Shown here piece by piece: positions 53,311 to 62,388 of a stretch of DNA of 64,000 nucleotides. A program made the position numbers and the translations under genes. Position 1 is the stretch's first letter, and every line of letters begins with the position of its first letter. Location of the stretch: NCBI GenBank assembly GCA_020024265.1, contig JAHHTW010000001.1:62001-126000 (forward strand), written 5' to 3'. Under the pieces are notes generated by a model, which was given only the letters and a program-made list of their open reading frames with translations, searched no databases and was not told where the DNA came from. Origin of the DNA: Anaerotignum sp. (GTDB lineage Bacteria > Bacillota > Clostridia > Lachnospirales > Anaerotignaceae).

Positions 53311-54777
53311 ATGGGTGTCATGACGATTATTGCATATATCGCCGTTGTGGTATTGGTAGTCAATGTCATTCTGGCAGGCTTTGTGGTATTCTTTGAAAGA
53401 CGGAATCCTGCAAGCAGCTGGGCTTGGCTATTGGTATTGTTATTCATCCCTGTATTGGGTTTTTTGATTTATATGATATTCGGGCGCAATAGCAAGCGTG
53501 AGAAAATGTTTCAGGAAAAGGAGCGTTATGACCGGGAAATTTACTATCACTATCTACTGCATGACGAACGCAGTGTCGGACGTGTCAAGGAACAAAAAGC
53601 AATCATTGAAAACGGCGGAAAGCTGATTGAAGCCGAATATCTGACAGACCTTGCATACCTGAATCTCAATTCCGGCAACTGGATGACATTCAACAATCGT
53701 GTCACACGCTTTACAAATGGCAGGGAAAAATTTGAAAGCCTCATTCATGACATTCGGGCTGCAAAACACTTCATCCATATGGAATATTATATCTGGCGTG
53801 GGGATGAGCTAGGCTGCCGCTTGGTACAAGAACTTACCAAAAAAGCAAAGGAAGGCGTAGAAGTACGTCTGTTGTATGATGGTATGGGCAATGCTGCATT
53901 GCCCAAAACATTTTTTTATGAGCTTTTACAAGCCGGTGGATATACGGCTGCTTTTCTTCCTCCGTTTATTGTGCGACTCAATTACCGCAATCATAGAAAG
54001 CTGTGTATTATTGATGGAGAAATTGGATATATTGGTGGATTTAATGTTGGGGATGAATATCTGGGTATCGTAAAACGCTATGGCCCATGGAGAGATACAC
54101 ATTTACGCATTGAGGGTGATGCCATAGACCAGATGCAAATGCGTTTCATTAAGGACTGGAATTTTACCACCACCCATGGTTCTGTATGCTTAGATCCCCG
54201 CTATTTTCCCATCCGTGCGCAGTGTGAAGGGGTTGGTATGCAAATTGTATCCAGTGGCCCGGATACCAAATGGCATAACATCCGCAACAGCTATTTTAAG
54301 ATGATCAATGAAGCGGAAAGCCATATCTATCTGACCACACCTTATTTTGTACCGGATGATGGTATTTTTGAAGCGTTACGTGTGGCAGCACTTTCCGGTC
54401 TGGATGTCCGCATTCTCATTCCAGGGAATCCGGACCATCTGTTTGTATATTGGGCAAGCACCTCCTATCTTGGGGAACTGTTGGAAGCAGGGGTGCGCTG
54501 CTATCAATACGAACAAGGCTTCATACATGCAAAATGCCTTTGTATTGACGGAAAAATGTGTTCTGTTGGCACAGCAAACATGGATATTCGCAGCTTTGAC
54601 TTAAACTTTGAAGTCAATGCTTTCTTATACGATGCGCCTTTTACACAAATTCTGGAAAACGATTTCTTATCCGATTTGAAAAAATCCATCGAAATCAGTC
54701 TGGATTGGTATCGGCACAGAAAATGGTGGTTTAAGGTGAAGGAAGCCATTGCACGGTTGATTTCCCCCATGCTCTAA
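53311..54777 (+). CDS. cls: Cardiolipin synthase
   Basis: Phospholipase D family enzyme of 488 residues that condenses two phosphatidylglycerols. Two N-terminal helices (IIAYIAVVVLVVNVILAGFV and SSWAWLLVLLFIPVLGFLIY) anchor it. The two HKD motifs are NHRKLCIIDGEIGYIGGFN and FIHAKCLCIDGKMCSVGTAN. GGAAGGAG lies 8 bases before the ATG. It opens a five-gene operon on the plus strand with short gaps. Confidence 0.96.
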   Translation: MGVMTIIAYIAVVVLVVNVILAGFVVFFERRNPASSWAWLLVLLFIPVLGFLIYMIFGRNSKREKMFQEKERYDREIYYHYLLHDERSVGRVKEQKAIIENGGKLIEAEYLTDLAYLNLNSGNWMTFNNRVTRFTNGREKFESLIHDIRAAKHFIHMEYYIWRGDELGCRLVQELTKKAKEGVEVRLLYDGMGNAALPKTFFYELLQAGGYTAAFLPPFIVRLNYRNHRKLCIIDGEIGYIGGFNVGDEYLGIVKRYGPWRDTHLRIEGDAIDQMQMRFIKDWNFTTTHGSVCLDPRYFPIRAQCEGVGMQIVSSGPDTKWHNIRNSYFKMINEAESHIYLTTPYFVPDDGIFEALRVAALSGLDVRILIPGNPDHLFVYWASTSYLGELLEAGVRCYQYEQGFIHAKCLCIDGKMCSVGTANMDIRSFDLNFEVNAFLYDAPFTQILENDFLSDLKKSIEISLDWYRHRKWWFKVKEAIARLISPML

Positions 54778-54791
54778 GGAAGGTGTGAAAC

Positions 54792-55544
54792 ATGATCCTC
54801 GAAAAATATGCAGAAGAACAAAAAATCAATTATTATCAGGTAGACCAGCATGGGTATCTTGCTCCTTCCGCACTGCTGTGCGCACTGCAAAATACCGCAC
54901 TTGCCCATTCTGATGCACTTGGCTACACATTGGATTATATGGCAGAACATGCTTGCGGCTGGGCTGTCATCAACTGGCATATCATCATACATCAAATGCC
55001 GATACATGCCCAAACCATACGCATTGAAACATGGTGCAGCAAATTACGCAAAACACAGGCAGAACGCTGTTTTTCTATTTTTGATACACATGGTACAAAG
55101 CTTGCTGATAGCATGTCACGCTGGGTATTTATGGACTTTGACAAACGCAGGATTTCCAATGCACCTACGGATATGTTGGAGTCCTTTGGCTCTACATTCC
55201 CTGCTGCCATTGAAAACGAAAAATTTCTATTACCCAAAGTATCGGAAAATATACCGGTTGCCACACAACAGTTTCTCCTGACACGTAGAGATACCGATAC
55301 CAATAACCATGCCAACAATGTCAAATATCTGGAGTGGGCTTTGGATGATATTCCTGATGAAATTTATAATCATATGACACTCAAGGATATTCGTATTGTC
55401 TATCGCAAAGAATGCTTGAGAGGCGAAACCATATGTACCAAAACATTTGTACACGCTGTTGCCGATGGGCAGCAAACCATCACCCTTATTCTTGACAAAG
55501 CACAAAATATACTTGCGCAAGCAGCGTTGCTTTGGGGCAAATAA
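54792..55544 (+). CDS. Acyl-ACP thioesterase
   Basis: Cytosolic double hot-dog thioesterase of 250 residues that releases fatty acids from acyl-ACP. The first hot dog spans roughly residues 1-130 (GYLAPSALLCALQNTALAHS, GWAVINWHIIIHQMP). The catalytic region DTDTNNHANNVKYLEWALDD in the second supplies the Asn/His residues. AAGGAAGGTG precedes the ATG, 14 bases after cls, consistent with a membrane-lipid operon. Confidence 0.92.
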   Translation: MILEKYAEEQKINYYQVDQHGYLAPSALLCALQNTALAHSDALGYTLDYMAEHACGWAVINWHIIIHQMPIHAQTIRIETWCSKLRKTQAERCFSIFDTHGTKLADSMSRWVFMDFDKRRISNAPTDMLESFGSTFPAAIENEKFLLPKVSENIPVATQQFLLTRRDTDTNNHANNVKYLEWALDDIPDEIYNHMTLKDIRIVYRKECLRGETICTKTFVHAVADGQQTITLILDKAQNILAQAALLWGK

Positions 55545-55591
55545 CACAGGTATGTGCATGACAAACCATCTGTTCCAAATTACAAAGGAGG

Positions 55592-56674
55592 TTGATTGTT
55601 ACGTATATATATTGGAAAAAACATAAGCAGACAATACAGGATGCTTTGGTTTTGTGTGGCGCAGTGCTTTTGTGCATTTTGCTTTTGCGCTATCTTTTTC
55701 CAATCATCTTTCCGTTTTTGCTGGGCTGGCTTTTGAGTCTTGTTTTTGTGCCACTGGTAAACTCTCTGGAACATCTGCATGTTCCTCGTTGGCTTGGCAC
55801 ACTTGTTTGCCTGCTTCTGCTGCTGGGTATGATTGGGCTTGTTGTGGCATTGCTTGGAAACCAGCTGGTAGCACAAGCCACATCCTTTTTGCAGCAGCTG
55901 CCACAATTTATACACATGCTGCAAAATGCATTAGACAAATTTGGAATGTGGATGAATGATATGCTCTTTGCATTACCGGATGTCATACAGCAAGCGATGA
56001 CAGAAGTACAAAACAGTATCCTTTCCATACTGCTTTCTTTGGTGCAGAGTACCGGTTCTTCTTCTCTGACAACCGTACCGCATTTTTTGCTTGGTTTTTT
56101 GATTGCGCTATTTTCTGCTTACTTTTTTACAAAAGATACCAAGAATATACATGCATTTTATATGCGTCATGTACAGCCACTGTTCGGTCTGTCCTTGGAA
56201 CGCAGCAAACAGGAACTGAAAACTTCCATAGTTGGATATCTCAAAACACAGGTGATTTTGATGTTTTACACATTTTGTATCACCATTGCGGGTATGCTGA
56301 TATTAAGATCACCCTTTGCCCTGCTGCTTGCTATCGTCATTGCAATCATTGACGCTTTGCCATTTTTCGGCAGTGGCTTCATTCTGTGGCCGGGCGCAGT
56401 CATTCACCTGCTGCTTGGAGATATTCGGCTTGCGATTGGCTATCTTGTGATTTATGCTGCGGTACAAATCATGCGTCAGATCATGCAACCCAAAATACTG
56501 GGTACACAAATTGGTCTGCATCCGCTACTGACGCTCTTTTCCATGTATTTTGGATATCGTACCATTGGCTTTTGGGGATTGATCATTGGCCCTATTTTTG
56601 CAGTACTTCTGCGTGCCTACTTCCAAACACGAGAGCATGAAGCAAGTCGCAGTACAGAAACAATCGAACCATAA
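55592..56674 (+). CDS. AI-2E family membrane protein (YtvI-like)
   Basis: Polytopic protein of about 360 residues, with hydrophobic helices at DALVLCGAVLLCILLLRYLF, GTLVCLLLLLGMIGLVVALL and a C-terminal cluster including IDALPFFGSGFILWPGAVIH and GFWGLIIGPIFAVLLRAYF. The ALPFFGSG block resembles the sporulation protein YtvI. The start is unclear: TTG at 55592 directly abuts AAAGGAGG, so ATT at 55595 or ACG at 55601 cannot be excluded. No ATG is available before the first helix. It lies 47 bases after the thioesterase and 10 before pepP. Confidence 0.85.
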   Translation: MIVTYIYWKKHKQTIQDALVLCGAVLLCILLLRYLFPIIFPFLLGWLLSLVFVPLVNSLEHLHVPRWLGTLVCLLLLLGMIGLVVALLGNQLVAQATSFLQQLPQFIHMLQNALDKFGMWMNDMLFALPDVIQQAMTEVQNSILSILLSLVQSTGSSSLTTVPHFLLGFLIALFSAYFFTKDTKNIHAFYMRHVQPLFGLSLERSKQELKTSIVGYLKTQVILMFYTFCITIAGMLILRSPFALLLAIVIAIIDALPFFGSGFILWPGAVIHLLLGDIRLAIGYLVIYAAVQIMRQIMQPKILGTQIGLHPLLTLFSMYFGYRTIGFWGLIIGPIFAVLLRAYFQTREHEASRSTETIEP

Positions 56675-56684
56675 GGAGGATATG

Positions 56685-57938
56685 ATGGCAGATACATTTT
56701 TTATTACAAACAGACAAAAGCTTGCTTCCCGACTGCCTGAAAACAGTGCAGCCGTCATTTTTTCAGGAAAAGCTCCTCTGAAACGGGGGGATGAATATTA
56801 TCCTTTTTCTCCTGACAGAAATTTTTACTACCTCACAGATATTGCACGTGAAAATTGTATTTTGGTTATGATGAAAACTGCTTATGATGTGCATCAAACA
56901 CTCTTTATCCCACGGGATAACGGCGTTTTGGCAAAATGGGTTGGCGCAAACATGACCGAGCAGGAAGCTACCGCACTGAGTGGAATTACCGATATTCGTC
57001 CCATAGACGCTTTTGCAGAAGACTTTGCAAGTATGCTCTTTTCCAATCCTTTGACCACACTTGCCTTGGATTTGGAACATAGACAATGGGATGATGCTCC
57101 CTCACCGGCGTTGCGCTTTGCAGCACAATGCCGCAAAAAATATCCTGCTTTCACTTACCTGAATTTATACCCCATTTTTTCAGATCTGCGTCTAATCAAA
57201 GAACCGCTTGAGATTGCACGGATGCGCAAAGCAATGGATATTACAAGACAGGGCATAGAAGCCATGATGGCAAATGCCAAAGCAGGTATGCATGAATATG
57301 AAATCGAAGCCTATTTTGATTTTACACTCCTGCAAAATGGTGTAAGAAACAAGGCGTTCTCTACAATCGCTGCGGCAGGCAAAAGAGGTACCATACTGCA
57401 TTACACAGAAAATAACGGAAAAACAGCAGATGGGGATTTGCTGCTTGTAGACTGTGGGGCACAGGTGGATTGGTATAATGGAGATATCAGTCGTACCTTC
57501 CCCGTAAATGGTAAATTTACAGAGCAACAAAAGCTGGTTTATCATATTGTATTGGATGGACAGCAAAAAGTCATTGATGCCATTCGTCCCGGCTTGCCTT
57601 TTGCACGACTCAATGAAATCTTGAAGGAGCATTATCTGATTGCTTTGCAGAAAATCGGTTTGGCGAAAACAATGGCAGATGTACAAAAATACTATTACCA
57701 TGGTGTGAGCCATTATCTGGGTGCGGAAACACATGATATTGGCAGATATACAGAACGTACATTGAAAGCAGGTATGGTACTGACGGTAGAGCCAGGATTG
57801 TATATCGAAGAATGGGGCATCGGTATTCGTATTGAAGATGATGTGCTTGTCACAGAAAACGGATGTGAAGTCATGACAAAGGATATGATCAAAACCGTAG
57901 AGGAAATCGAAGCCTTTATGGCAAAGGGAAAACCATGA
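56685..57938 (+). CDS. pepP: Xaa-Pro aminopeptidase P (M24B)
   Basis: Cytosolic dimetal aminopeptidase of 417 residues. The N-terminal AMP_N domain (about residues 8-140) has SGKAPLKRGDEYYPFSPDRN. The pita-bread domain has metal ligands in LLLVDCGAQVDWYNGDISRTF, HGVSHYLGAETHD and the Glu residues in VEPGLYIEEWGIGIRIEDDV. ATG at 56685 sits 5 bases from AAGGAGG; the ATG one codon earlier is closer than usual. It overlaps the next gene by 4 bases. Confidence 0.94.
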   Translation: MADTFFITNRQKLASRLPENSAAVIFSGKAPLKRGDEYYPFSPDRNFYYLTDIARENCILVMMKTAYDVHQTLFIPRDNGVLAKWVGANMTEQEATALSGITDIRPIDAFAEDFASMLFSNPLTTLALDLEHRQWDDAPSPALRFAAQCRKKYPAFTYLNLYPIFSDLRLIKEPLEIARMRKAMDITRQGIEAMMANAKAGMHEYEIEAYFDFTLLQNGVRNKAFSTIAAAGKRGTILHYTENNGKTADGDLLLVDCGAQVDWYNGDISRTFPVNGKFTEQQKLVYHIVLDGQQKVIDAIRPGLPFARLNEILKEHYLIALQKIGLAKTMADVQKYYYHGVSHYLGAETHDIGRYTERTLKAGMVLTVEPGLYIEEWGIGIRIEDDVLVTENGCEVMTKDMIKTVEEIEAFMAKGKP

Positions 57939-58660
57939 TGCACAATACGTTTTCAGAAGCAGATTTATACCTGCCCATTTGTCACTTTTTGGAAGATGGT
58001 GGATGGCATGTGCAAGCTGAAGTCAAACATTGCGACATTGCTGCCTCAAAGGAAGGCATACTGCTTGTCATCGAACTGAAAAAGGCATTTGGCTTAAAGC
58101 TGGTATATCAGGCAATCGAAAGACAAAGCATATGCGATGATGTATATGTTGCCATTCCAAGACCAAAGAAGGGGCAGAGGGAAAAAAGCTGGAAGGATAT
58201 GCTGCGCCTTTTGCGTCGTCTTGGTATTGGTCTGATTACCGTTGCATTGGATAGTCCTGTACAAACGGTAGAAATCATTTTACTTCCAGGGGAAAATACG
58301 GCACACAAAAATAATAAAAAACGCAAGCAGCTGCAAAAGGAACTGCAAAACCGCCATGTTTCTGTCAATATCGGAGGCAGTACACGTCATAAAATTATGA
58401 CTGCCTATCGTGAAAAAGCATTGGAGCTTTGCTGTATTCTGGAGCAAAAACAACAGATCAGCTATGATTTTTTACGCAAACTTGGTTTGTCAGAAACCTA
58501 TATGTCTATACTGCGCAGCAATGTCTATCATTGGTATCAAAGATTGCAGCCAGGGGTATATACATTATCTCCTGAAGGTACATCTGCACTGCTTGCACCG
58601 GAGTATGCTGCAATTGTTACATATTATCGCAAACACTATATAGACTGCTTGGATACATAA
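57935..58660 (+). CDS. DUF2161 family PD-(D/E)xK-like protein
   Basis: Protein of 241 residues of the DUF2161 family, assigned by relatives to the PD-(D/E)xK nuclease superfamily. The likely core is HCDIAASKEGILLVIELKKA, where DI...IELKK matches the D...ExK pattern. A basic stretch KNNKKRKQLQKELQNR near residue 130 and a C-terminal HTH-like region (EQKQQISYDFLRKLGLSETY) follow. ATG at 57935 overlaps the pepP stop (ATGA). Activity is unproven. It is the last gene of the operon before the prophage. Confidence 0.82.
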   Translation: MMHNTFSEADLYLPICHFLEDGGWHVQAEVKHCDIAASKEGILLVIELKKAFGLKLVYQAIERQSICDDVYVAIPRPKKGQREKSWKDMLRLLRRLGIGLITVALDSPVQTVEIILLPGENTAHKNNKKRKQLQKELQNRHVSVNIGGSTRHKIMTAYREKALELCCILEQKQQISYDFLRKLGLSETYMSILRSNVYHWYQRLQPGVYTLSPEGTSALLAPEYAAIVTYYRKHYIDCLDT

Positions 58661-58744
58661 ACTGCATCCCATCTCCGTTTATATACGACATGATCAATAT
58701 GACACATGATGCATGATACTTCAGAACCGATACACATCCAACAC

Positions 58745-58795
58745 ATGCACAAAAAAGGATGCTCCGCAGATGCGGAACACCCTTTTTTTGTGCAT
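58745..58795. terminator. Terminator between the cls operon and the prophage
   Basis: A long stem ATGCACAAAAAAGG/CCTTTTTTTGTGCAT with inner TGCTCCGC/GCGGAACA pairing and an AGAT loop serves both strands. Confidence 0.88.
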
Positions 58796-60537
58796 CATCT
58801 TCCTTTCTGTAGCTTTAATTGCGCTGCTTGTGCCTGCATTGCCAGCTTCTCCAACGTATATTTCTGTGTTTGTTCCAGATAAGAAGTCTGATACCCCATC
58901 TGCTGTAATTTTTTATAATCCCCTATTTTCAAAGCCAAATTGATTTCCTGTTGCCTTCTCTGCCATGCCTTTGCATCCATTTGATGCTGCAAATTTTTTT
59001 CATACTGTTCTCTTTGCTGTTCAAATTCTTTTTCTGCCCATAATTGCTGCTGTATCCATTTCTCTCTTTGAAACCAATCCTGTTCTTTTTTTGCTTCCTT
59101 TTCCTGCTGCCATTGATTCTGCTGCTTCTGATACTGCTGTTGCTGCAAATACGCTTCATAGGCATGTGTTTTTGTTTGGGAAAGAATGGTATTTTTTTCT
59201 TTGTTGCCCTGTACCTGTGCCATCAGGTTTTGATAATCCAGATCCTGCATCATTTGTTGTCTTGCAATCTCATTGTCGTTCAATCTGTTTTGATAGTCTG
59301 CCATCATGCCCATCTCTGTGCTTTCTGTCATTCCGCCACTGATTCCAGCTGCGGATAATCTTTGTGGCAAAGCAGTCTGTCCCTGACGCATGGCAATATA
59401 TGCTTGCCTTGCAATATCATCGTAGTATGCATTGTTCTTGCTTTGCTGATTGGTCAGCTGTGTCTGCAAAAGCTTTGTCTGTTCATCTATTGAACCCATC
59501 TGCAAATCTGCCATCTCGTCATACCAGTCAAATACATCAATCGGAGCATATTTTGTTTTGTTTTTCTCTCTTTGTGCCAAAAGAATATCCGCATATAGAT
59601 TATCCTCTGCCGCAAAACGTGCCCTGTCTTTCACATCGTAGAGCTTGTAATGCCCCGTACCATTGTCATTTTCGTACAAATGCCCTGCATAAACAGGACG
59701 ATTCATATAATACCAGCTGCCCGGAGTCAACTGTGCCGTTTCAATCCCCAGTCTGCGTAATTGATTGGCATACTCCCGGTTCTCCCTTTCCAGCATTTCC
59801 TTATTGGGCGATGCATGATACATCGCACTGTTGACACGCATACTGCGCACGATTTGATTGATACGATGGTTCAAATCATCCTCACTCAAATCTTCTGCCT
59901 CCCAGTCCCAGCCATCTGTGTAATCTTTCCAATTTTTGGAATACCCGCTTCCCATCTGTGGCATTTGATGGTATATATCATTGCTTGCCCTCCACTTATT
60001 TTGATTTGATGCATTGAGTGCATCAATCTTTCTCTGACGCTCTGCCATCAGCTGCTGTACTGCTGCGTGATTGCCCATGTTCTGATATTTTTTGATTTCT
60101 GCTGCATAGTCTTTGTTTGGATGATATCCCAGATTTCCATTGGTATAAATGCTGTTTGTTGCCCCCCACTTATTTTGATTGGCTGCATTGAGTGCATCAA
60201 TTTTTCGTTGTCTTTCCTGCATCAGTCTTTTGACCTCTGTTATATTGTTTTGTGCCTGTTGTCTTTTGATTTCTGCTGCATAGTCCTTATGCGGATTGTA
60301 ACGACCGCCACTCCATCCACTGTAAATATCATTTGTGTATCCTCGATTGGTACCATTTGCATTCATGGCATTGATTTTATTTTGTCTTTCTTTCTGAAGC
60401 TGCAATTTTTTTGCAGGATCTCGCTCATTTTTAATGGCAGCAGCATAGTCTTTGTTTGGGTTGTATCCCTTATTCCCGCCTTTTCTGTTTGAATTGCTGC
60501 TTGCACCTCCATAATTGATGTGTATCCCTTTCGCCAT
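58795..60537 (-). CDS. Repeat-containing Gln-rich phage protein
   Basis: Last prophage gene, 580 residues, family not recognised. The N-terminus has three imperfect units of about 50 residues (25-71, 80-131, 138-189), each starting Y(N/H)P(N/H)KDYAA(A/E)IK, with a central ERQ(R/N)KI(D/N)A(L/M)NA and ending TN(D/S)IY. A middle domain (about 200-330) is acidic with several Trp and Tyr. The C-terminus (about 350-580) is a Gln-rich coiled coil (LQQQQYQKQQNQWQQEKEAK). No signal peptide. AAAGGTGG lies before the ATG. Such units occur in clostridial prophages; a virion or internal protein, or a host-effect gene, are both possible. Confidence 0.75.
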   Translation of the reverse strand: MAKGIHINYGGASSNSNRKGGNKGYNPNKDYAAAIKNERDPAKKLQLQKERQNKINAMNANGTNRGYTNDIYSGWSGGRYNPHKDYAAEIKRQQAQNNITEVKRLMQERQRKIDALNAANQNKWGATNSIYTNGNLGYHPNKDYAAEIKKYQNMGNHAAVQQLMAERQRKIDALNASNQNKWRASNDIYHQMPQMGSGYSKNWKDYTDGWDWEAEDLSEDDLNHRINQIVRSMRVNSAMYHASPNKEMLERENREYANQLRRLGIETAQLTPGSWYYMNRPVYAGHLYENDNGTGHYKLYDVKDRARFAAEDNLYADILLAQREKNKTKYAPIDVFDWYDEMADLQMGSIDEQTKLLQTQLTNQQSKNNAYYDDIARQAYIAMRQGQTALPQRLSAAGISGGMTESTEMGMMADYQNRLNDNEIARQQMMQDLDYQNLMAQVQGNKEKNTILSQTKTHAYEAYLQQQQYQKQQNQWQQEKEAKKEQDWFQREKWIQQQLWAEKEFEQQREQYEKNLQHQMDAKAWQRRQQEINLALKIGDYKKLQQMGYQTSYLEQTQKYTLEKLAMQAQAAQLKLQKGR

Positions 60538-60610
60538 TTTTTCCCATCCACCTTTCTAAAAAAGAAAGCTACCTGCATCCGTCAGGTAGCCTCTCTATGC
60601 TTTTTTCTTT

Positions 60611-61306
60611 TTATTTTTCTCTTCTTTCCATAATTGCCATTGTCCGAAGCATATCATCGCTCAGATGCAATTCCTCCGTATTTGCATAGCAACCTTCATG
60701 AATTTGGCGTTCCACCATTGGTTTTGCCCATGTAGGTACTTCTGCCAGAGTGTTATAATATTTTACCATTTCTTCTGCCTCCTCTGTATCTTCTGCAATC
60801 AGACGTTTTTTGAACCTCTGCCAAGCCTGCCCATCCTCTACAAAAGGTTTCGGGCATCGCTTTCCCGTTACATCAAAATGCCGTATGACATTTTCAATGG
60901 GTATTTCATATTTTTTCATCAGCATCCGTACAAGCGCAACGGCCTGATCGAGGGTTGCCTTGGAAAAATCATACTTTCCATTTCGTACTTCATCACACAG
61001 TTCTACAGAGATGCTGTTGTTGTTGGTACATTTTCCATACCATTTTCCACCACCTGTCTGCATGGTATTGGAATATTTCTTGCCACCCACGCTCCAAGCA
61101 ACCGCTTGATCCGGAACACTCTGCGTTACGCTATCTCCATCCACAAAGTAATGTGCAGATGCATGCACAATATTGTTGTGAAAATAGTTGCCATTTGCCT
61201 CATCGCTATCCCCATCATTTGCAGTGTAGTGTATGACAATATATGTTATTTTCTTTCTCACTCCGCCATAATTATTTGCATTTGCCCATTTGGTTTTCAA
61301 AATCAT
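60611..61306 (-). CDS. Phage N-acetylmuramoyl-L-alanine amidase (endolysin)
   Basis: Zinc amidase of 231 residues of the Amidase_2 family that cuts the MurNAc-L-Ala bond for host lysis. Zinc ligands: His26 in VIHYTAND, His in VIRHFDVTGKRCPKPF and its Cys; HASAHYFVDGD is also conserved. The C-terminal 50 residues (NTLAEVPTWAKPMVERQIHE to LSDDMLRTMAIMERRE) match a tail common in clostridial phage amidases, probably a cell-wall binding module. ATG at 61306 has CAGGTG 6 bases upstream and follows the holin stop at once. Confidence 0.93.
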   Translation of the reverse strand: MILKTKWANANNYGGVRKKITYIVIHYTANDGDSDEANGNYFHNNIVHASAHYFVDGDSVTQSVPDQAVAWSVGGKKYSNTMQTGGGKWYGKCTNNNSISVELCDEVRNGKYDFSKATLDQAVALVRMLMKKYEIPIENVIRHFDVTGKRCPKPFVEDGQAWQRFKKRLIAEDTEEAEEMVKYYNTLAEVPTWAKPMVERQIHEGCYANTEELHLSDDMLRTMAIMERREK

Positions 61307-61307
61307 A

Positions 61308-61664
61308 TTACGCACCTGCCAGATATTTTTGCACCTTTTCATTTTCCTGTATCATAGACTGCATCTGCTCCAATGCTTCGTCCACCCATACAGCAAATGT
61401 ATCAAAGGTAATATGTGCTGCCAAGGTTGGAAATCTTTGCACAAACCAGTCATATACCTTACGCAGCTTCAGTTGCCCTGTACCATCACCTAACCGCTTT
61501 TCTGCCTCTGCCACAGCAAGAATCAGCCACTGCTTTACCTTGGCAATCTGACTTTTTTTTGGCATTTGGAAAAAATCAAGCATTGTTACAATCCCCATAC
61601 CAACCAGCACCACACCAGTCACAATAAAGTACCAGTTTTCTATGCCCCAATACAATACATTCAT
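61308..61664 (-). CDS. Phage holin, LL-H family
   Basis: Holin-like protein of 118 residues. A single N-terminal membrane helix (FIVTGVVLVGMGIVTMLDFF) is followed by the conserved KQWLILAVAEAEKRLGDGTG motif and FVQRFPTLAAHITFDTFAVW. ATG at 61664 has AGGGAGA upstream. The amidase start follows 1 base after its stop, making a holin-endolysin cassette. Confidence 0.92.
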   Translation of the reverse strand: MNVLYWGIENWYFIVTGVVLVGMGIVTMLDFFQMPKKSQIAKVKQWLILAVAEAEKRLGDGTGQLKLRKVYDWFVQRFPTLAAHITFDTFAVWVDEALEQMQSMIQENEKVQKYLAGA

Positions 61665-61757
61665 ACCATCTCTCCCTTTCCGTATCCGATCTGCAATGCA
61701 GAACATGCCAATTTTGGTTTTTATTTGCCCTCATACTCTGTCATATCGGCATACTCC

Positions 61758-62027
61758 TCATTCATGTGCCGATTGATTCAAATGCTTTTCTAGCTTTCCA
61801 TGTGCATCTGAAACGGTACCATTTGCGCCCAACTGCTTCAAGCCATCCAACGCAGCCATCAGACCATAGCATACCAGACATTGTTCTTCTTTGATGTGCT
61901 GTATTTCTTCATCCTGTCGATTTTGTCTTTCTACCCATTGTATACTTTTGTACACCAATACACCCAAAGAGCCAATTCCTGAAGCCACCGCAATTATAGT
62001 CAAAAACTGTTCTGCCCCAATATACAC
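61758..62027 (-). CDS. Small phage membrane protein ahead of the holin
   Basis: Protein of 89 residues with an N-terminal helix (FLTIIAVASGIGSLGVLVYK) and a helical tail ending ALDGLKQLGANGTVSDAHGK, a pattern seen in many clostridial phage lysis modules and often mislabelled a branched-chain amino acid permease. It is probably a holin-associated or second-holin protein. The start is GTG at 62027, with GGAAGGGAAG upstream. Confidence 0.78.
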   Translation of the reverse strand: MYIGAEQFLTIIAVASGIGSLGVLVYKSIQWVERQNRQDEEIQHIKEEQCLVCYGLMAALDGLKQLGANGTVSDAHGKLEKHLNQSAHE

Positions 62028-62045
62028 AAAATTTTCTTCCCTTCC

Positions 62046-62195
62046 TTATGCATTTCCATCTGCATCCAGCCCCAGTGCAGTCAGCTCATCCAATACTACC
62101 TTTCTGTATCTTGCAGGTACCTGCACAACGCTTTTATTCTCCGGATTGCAGGTTCTTCTTCCTGCGATCACCAGTGCTACATACATATCTCTCAT
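62046..62195 (-). CDS. CD1375-like small phage protein, copy 2
   Basis: A 49-residue protein starting MRDMYVALVIAGRRTCNPEN and ending LTALGLDADGNA, of the CD1375 type of tail-region miniprotein. ATG at 62195 has AGAAGGAGG upstream. It is a diverged tandem duplicate of the next gene upstream. Confidence 0.72.
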   Translation of the reverse strand: MRDMYVALVIAGRRTCNPENKSVVQVPARYRKVVLDELTALGLDADGNA

Positions 62196-62235
62196 GTTCT
62201 TTTTCCTCCTTCTGAAAATAAAGTATCGTATCCAA

Positions 62236-62388
62236 TCAAATAGGATGTCCATCCGCATCACACCCCAAGTCCGTCAATCTTTCCAGTACTGCCTGAAGAT
62301 AGGTCTTTGGTACCTGTGGTGTATGGTTATTCTCTGCATTACAGGTTCTTCTTCCTGCAAGCACTAATGTTACGTACATCTCTGTCAT
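62236..62388 (-). CDS. CD1375-like small phage protein, copy 1
   Basis: A 50-residue protein, MTEMYVTLVLAGRRTCNAEN to LTDLGCDADGHPI, paralogous to the 49-residue gene downstream (shared MYV.LV.AGRRTCN.EN and LT.LG.DADG). The start ATG is adjacent to the TAA of the preceding gene, with AGAGG 5 bases before it. Function unknown. Confidence 0.72.
   Translation of the reverse strand: MTEMYVTLVLAGRRTCNAENNHTPQVPKTYLQAVLERLTDLGCDADGHPI

Noticed and set aside
61758..62027. Branched-chain amino acid ABC permease
   Set aside because: That name is often attached to this 89-residue phage protein; with one helix and a lysis-module position it cannot be a permease.
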